From: Gammaproteobacteria bacterium
Lineage (GTDB): Bacteria; Pseudomonadota; Gammaproteobacteria; Steroidobacterales; Woeseiaceae
Assembly: GCA_030641695.1 (NCBI GenBank)
Contig: DAOWGY010000304.1
Coordinates: forward strand, 1-5,066
Direction: 5' to 3'
DNA: 5,066 nt
In this document: piece by piece, positions 4,932-5,066 of the stretch
Numbering within the stretch: the stretch's first letter is position 1
Layout of the letters: each line of letters begins with the position of its first letter
Made by a program: the position numbers and the translations under genes
Notes under the pieces: model-generated
What the model was told of the DNA's origin: nothing
Seen by the model: only the letters and a program-made list of their open reading frames with translations
The model's database searches: none

Positions 4932-5066
4932 GGAATCCGGGAAGACGCGATTGCTGCCGGCGGAGACGGCACGCAACATCGATCACGAATTTCGTAACCA
5001 GGTCGCCGTACTGACGAAGGGTTTGTCACCCGTCGACGTCGCAGCCGCGGTCGTCGACTGGTTCGG
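4924..5066 (+). CDS. Start of a gene cut by the window edge, possibly PHA synthase (PhaC)-like
   Basis: The frame opens with ATG at 4924 inside the end of phaR (8-base overlap) and stays open to the window end, giving 47 residues plus two bases. AGGGA at 4913-4917 sits 6 bases upstream of the ATG, and AAGGA is nearer, so initiation is well supported. The fragment (start MTEESGKTRLLPAETARNID; later VLTKGLSPVDVAAAVVDWF at residues 29-47) resembles the N-terminal lead-in of some proteobacterial PhaC-type polymerases, in which a GLSP...DW segment precedes a HLAxSPGK-like motif. That diagnostic part, the PhaC_N domain and the catalytic Cys all lie outside the window. The phaR context and tight coupling favour a PHA polymerase or related alpha/beta hydrolase, but this call rests mainly on context. 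Confidence 0.55.
   Translation, partial: MTEESGKTRLLPAETARNIDHEFRNQVAVLTKGLSPVDVAAAVVDWF

Noticed and set aside
1..5066. CRISPR arrays, tRNA/rRNA genes, insertion sequences, attachment sites
   Set aside because: I looked for regular short repeats, tRNA-like cloverleaf segments, transposase motifs and terminal repeats and saw none. Almost the whole window is coding.

Overview
The window most likely comes from a proteobacterium, probably a gammaproteobacterium, in a metagenome-type assembly. The evidence is GC-rich coding with many GCG, CGC and TCG codons, a TonB-dependent receptor with an Ala-rich signal peptide and a DEIVVT TonB box, and a PhaR-type regulator of polyhydroxyalkanoate (PHA) metabolism. 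I cannot name a genus from the sequence alone.

Layout. Positions 1 to about 348 carry a fragment of a foreign-looking secreted protein on the + strand. It is rich in Asn/Thr and N-x-S/T sequons, contains Asp-rich DxDG-YDD repeats, uses no GCG alanine codons, and resembles secreted proteins of marine Thermoplasmata-type archaea. It stops abruptly where the - strand reads as the start of a TonB-dependent receptor (507 to about 349). The two coding frames share an 18-base stretch, 349-366, so this is probably a chimeric join. Next on the - strand is an alpha/beta hydrolase (1387-548, GTG start), which lies upstream of the receptor in the same transcription direction. A divergent control region of about 114 bases (1388-1501) separates it from a + strand run: a TetR-family regulator (1502-2110), an AMP-forming acyl-CoA synthetase (2120-3634), a MaoC/PhaJ-type (R)-enoyl-CoA hydratase (3631-4026) and a second hot-dog protein lacking the hydratase dyad (4023-4412). 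The last three are linked by ATGA overlaps. After 60 bases comes PhaR (4473-4931). It overlaps by 8 bases the start of a gene cut by the window end (4924 onward), possibly a PHA synthase-like protein.

How they may work together (inference). The receptor could import a ligand and the hydrolase cleave an ester, thioester or related bond. The synthetase would then activate the released carboxylic acid to its CoA ester, and the paired hot-dog proteins would hydrate the enoyl-CoA. The TetR protein would control both divergent units from the intergenic palindromes. PhaR and the partial gene next to it suggest that (R)-3-hydroxyacyl-CoA could feed PHA. A candidate PhaR operator (CTGC-N3-GCAA) sits just after an extended -10 in front of phaR, which fits autoregulation.

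The most notable points are the probable chimeric junction near 349-366, the catalytic/non-catalytic hot-dog pair, and the hydrolase lacking the canonical acid.
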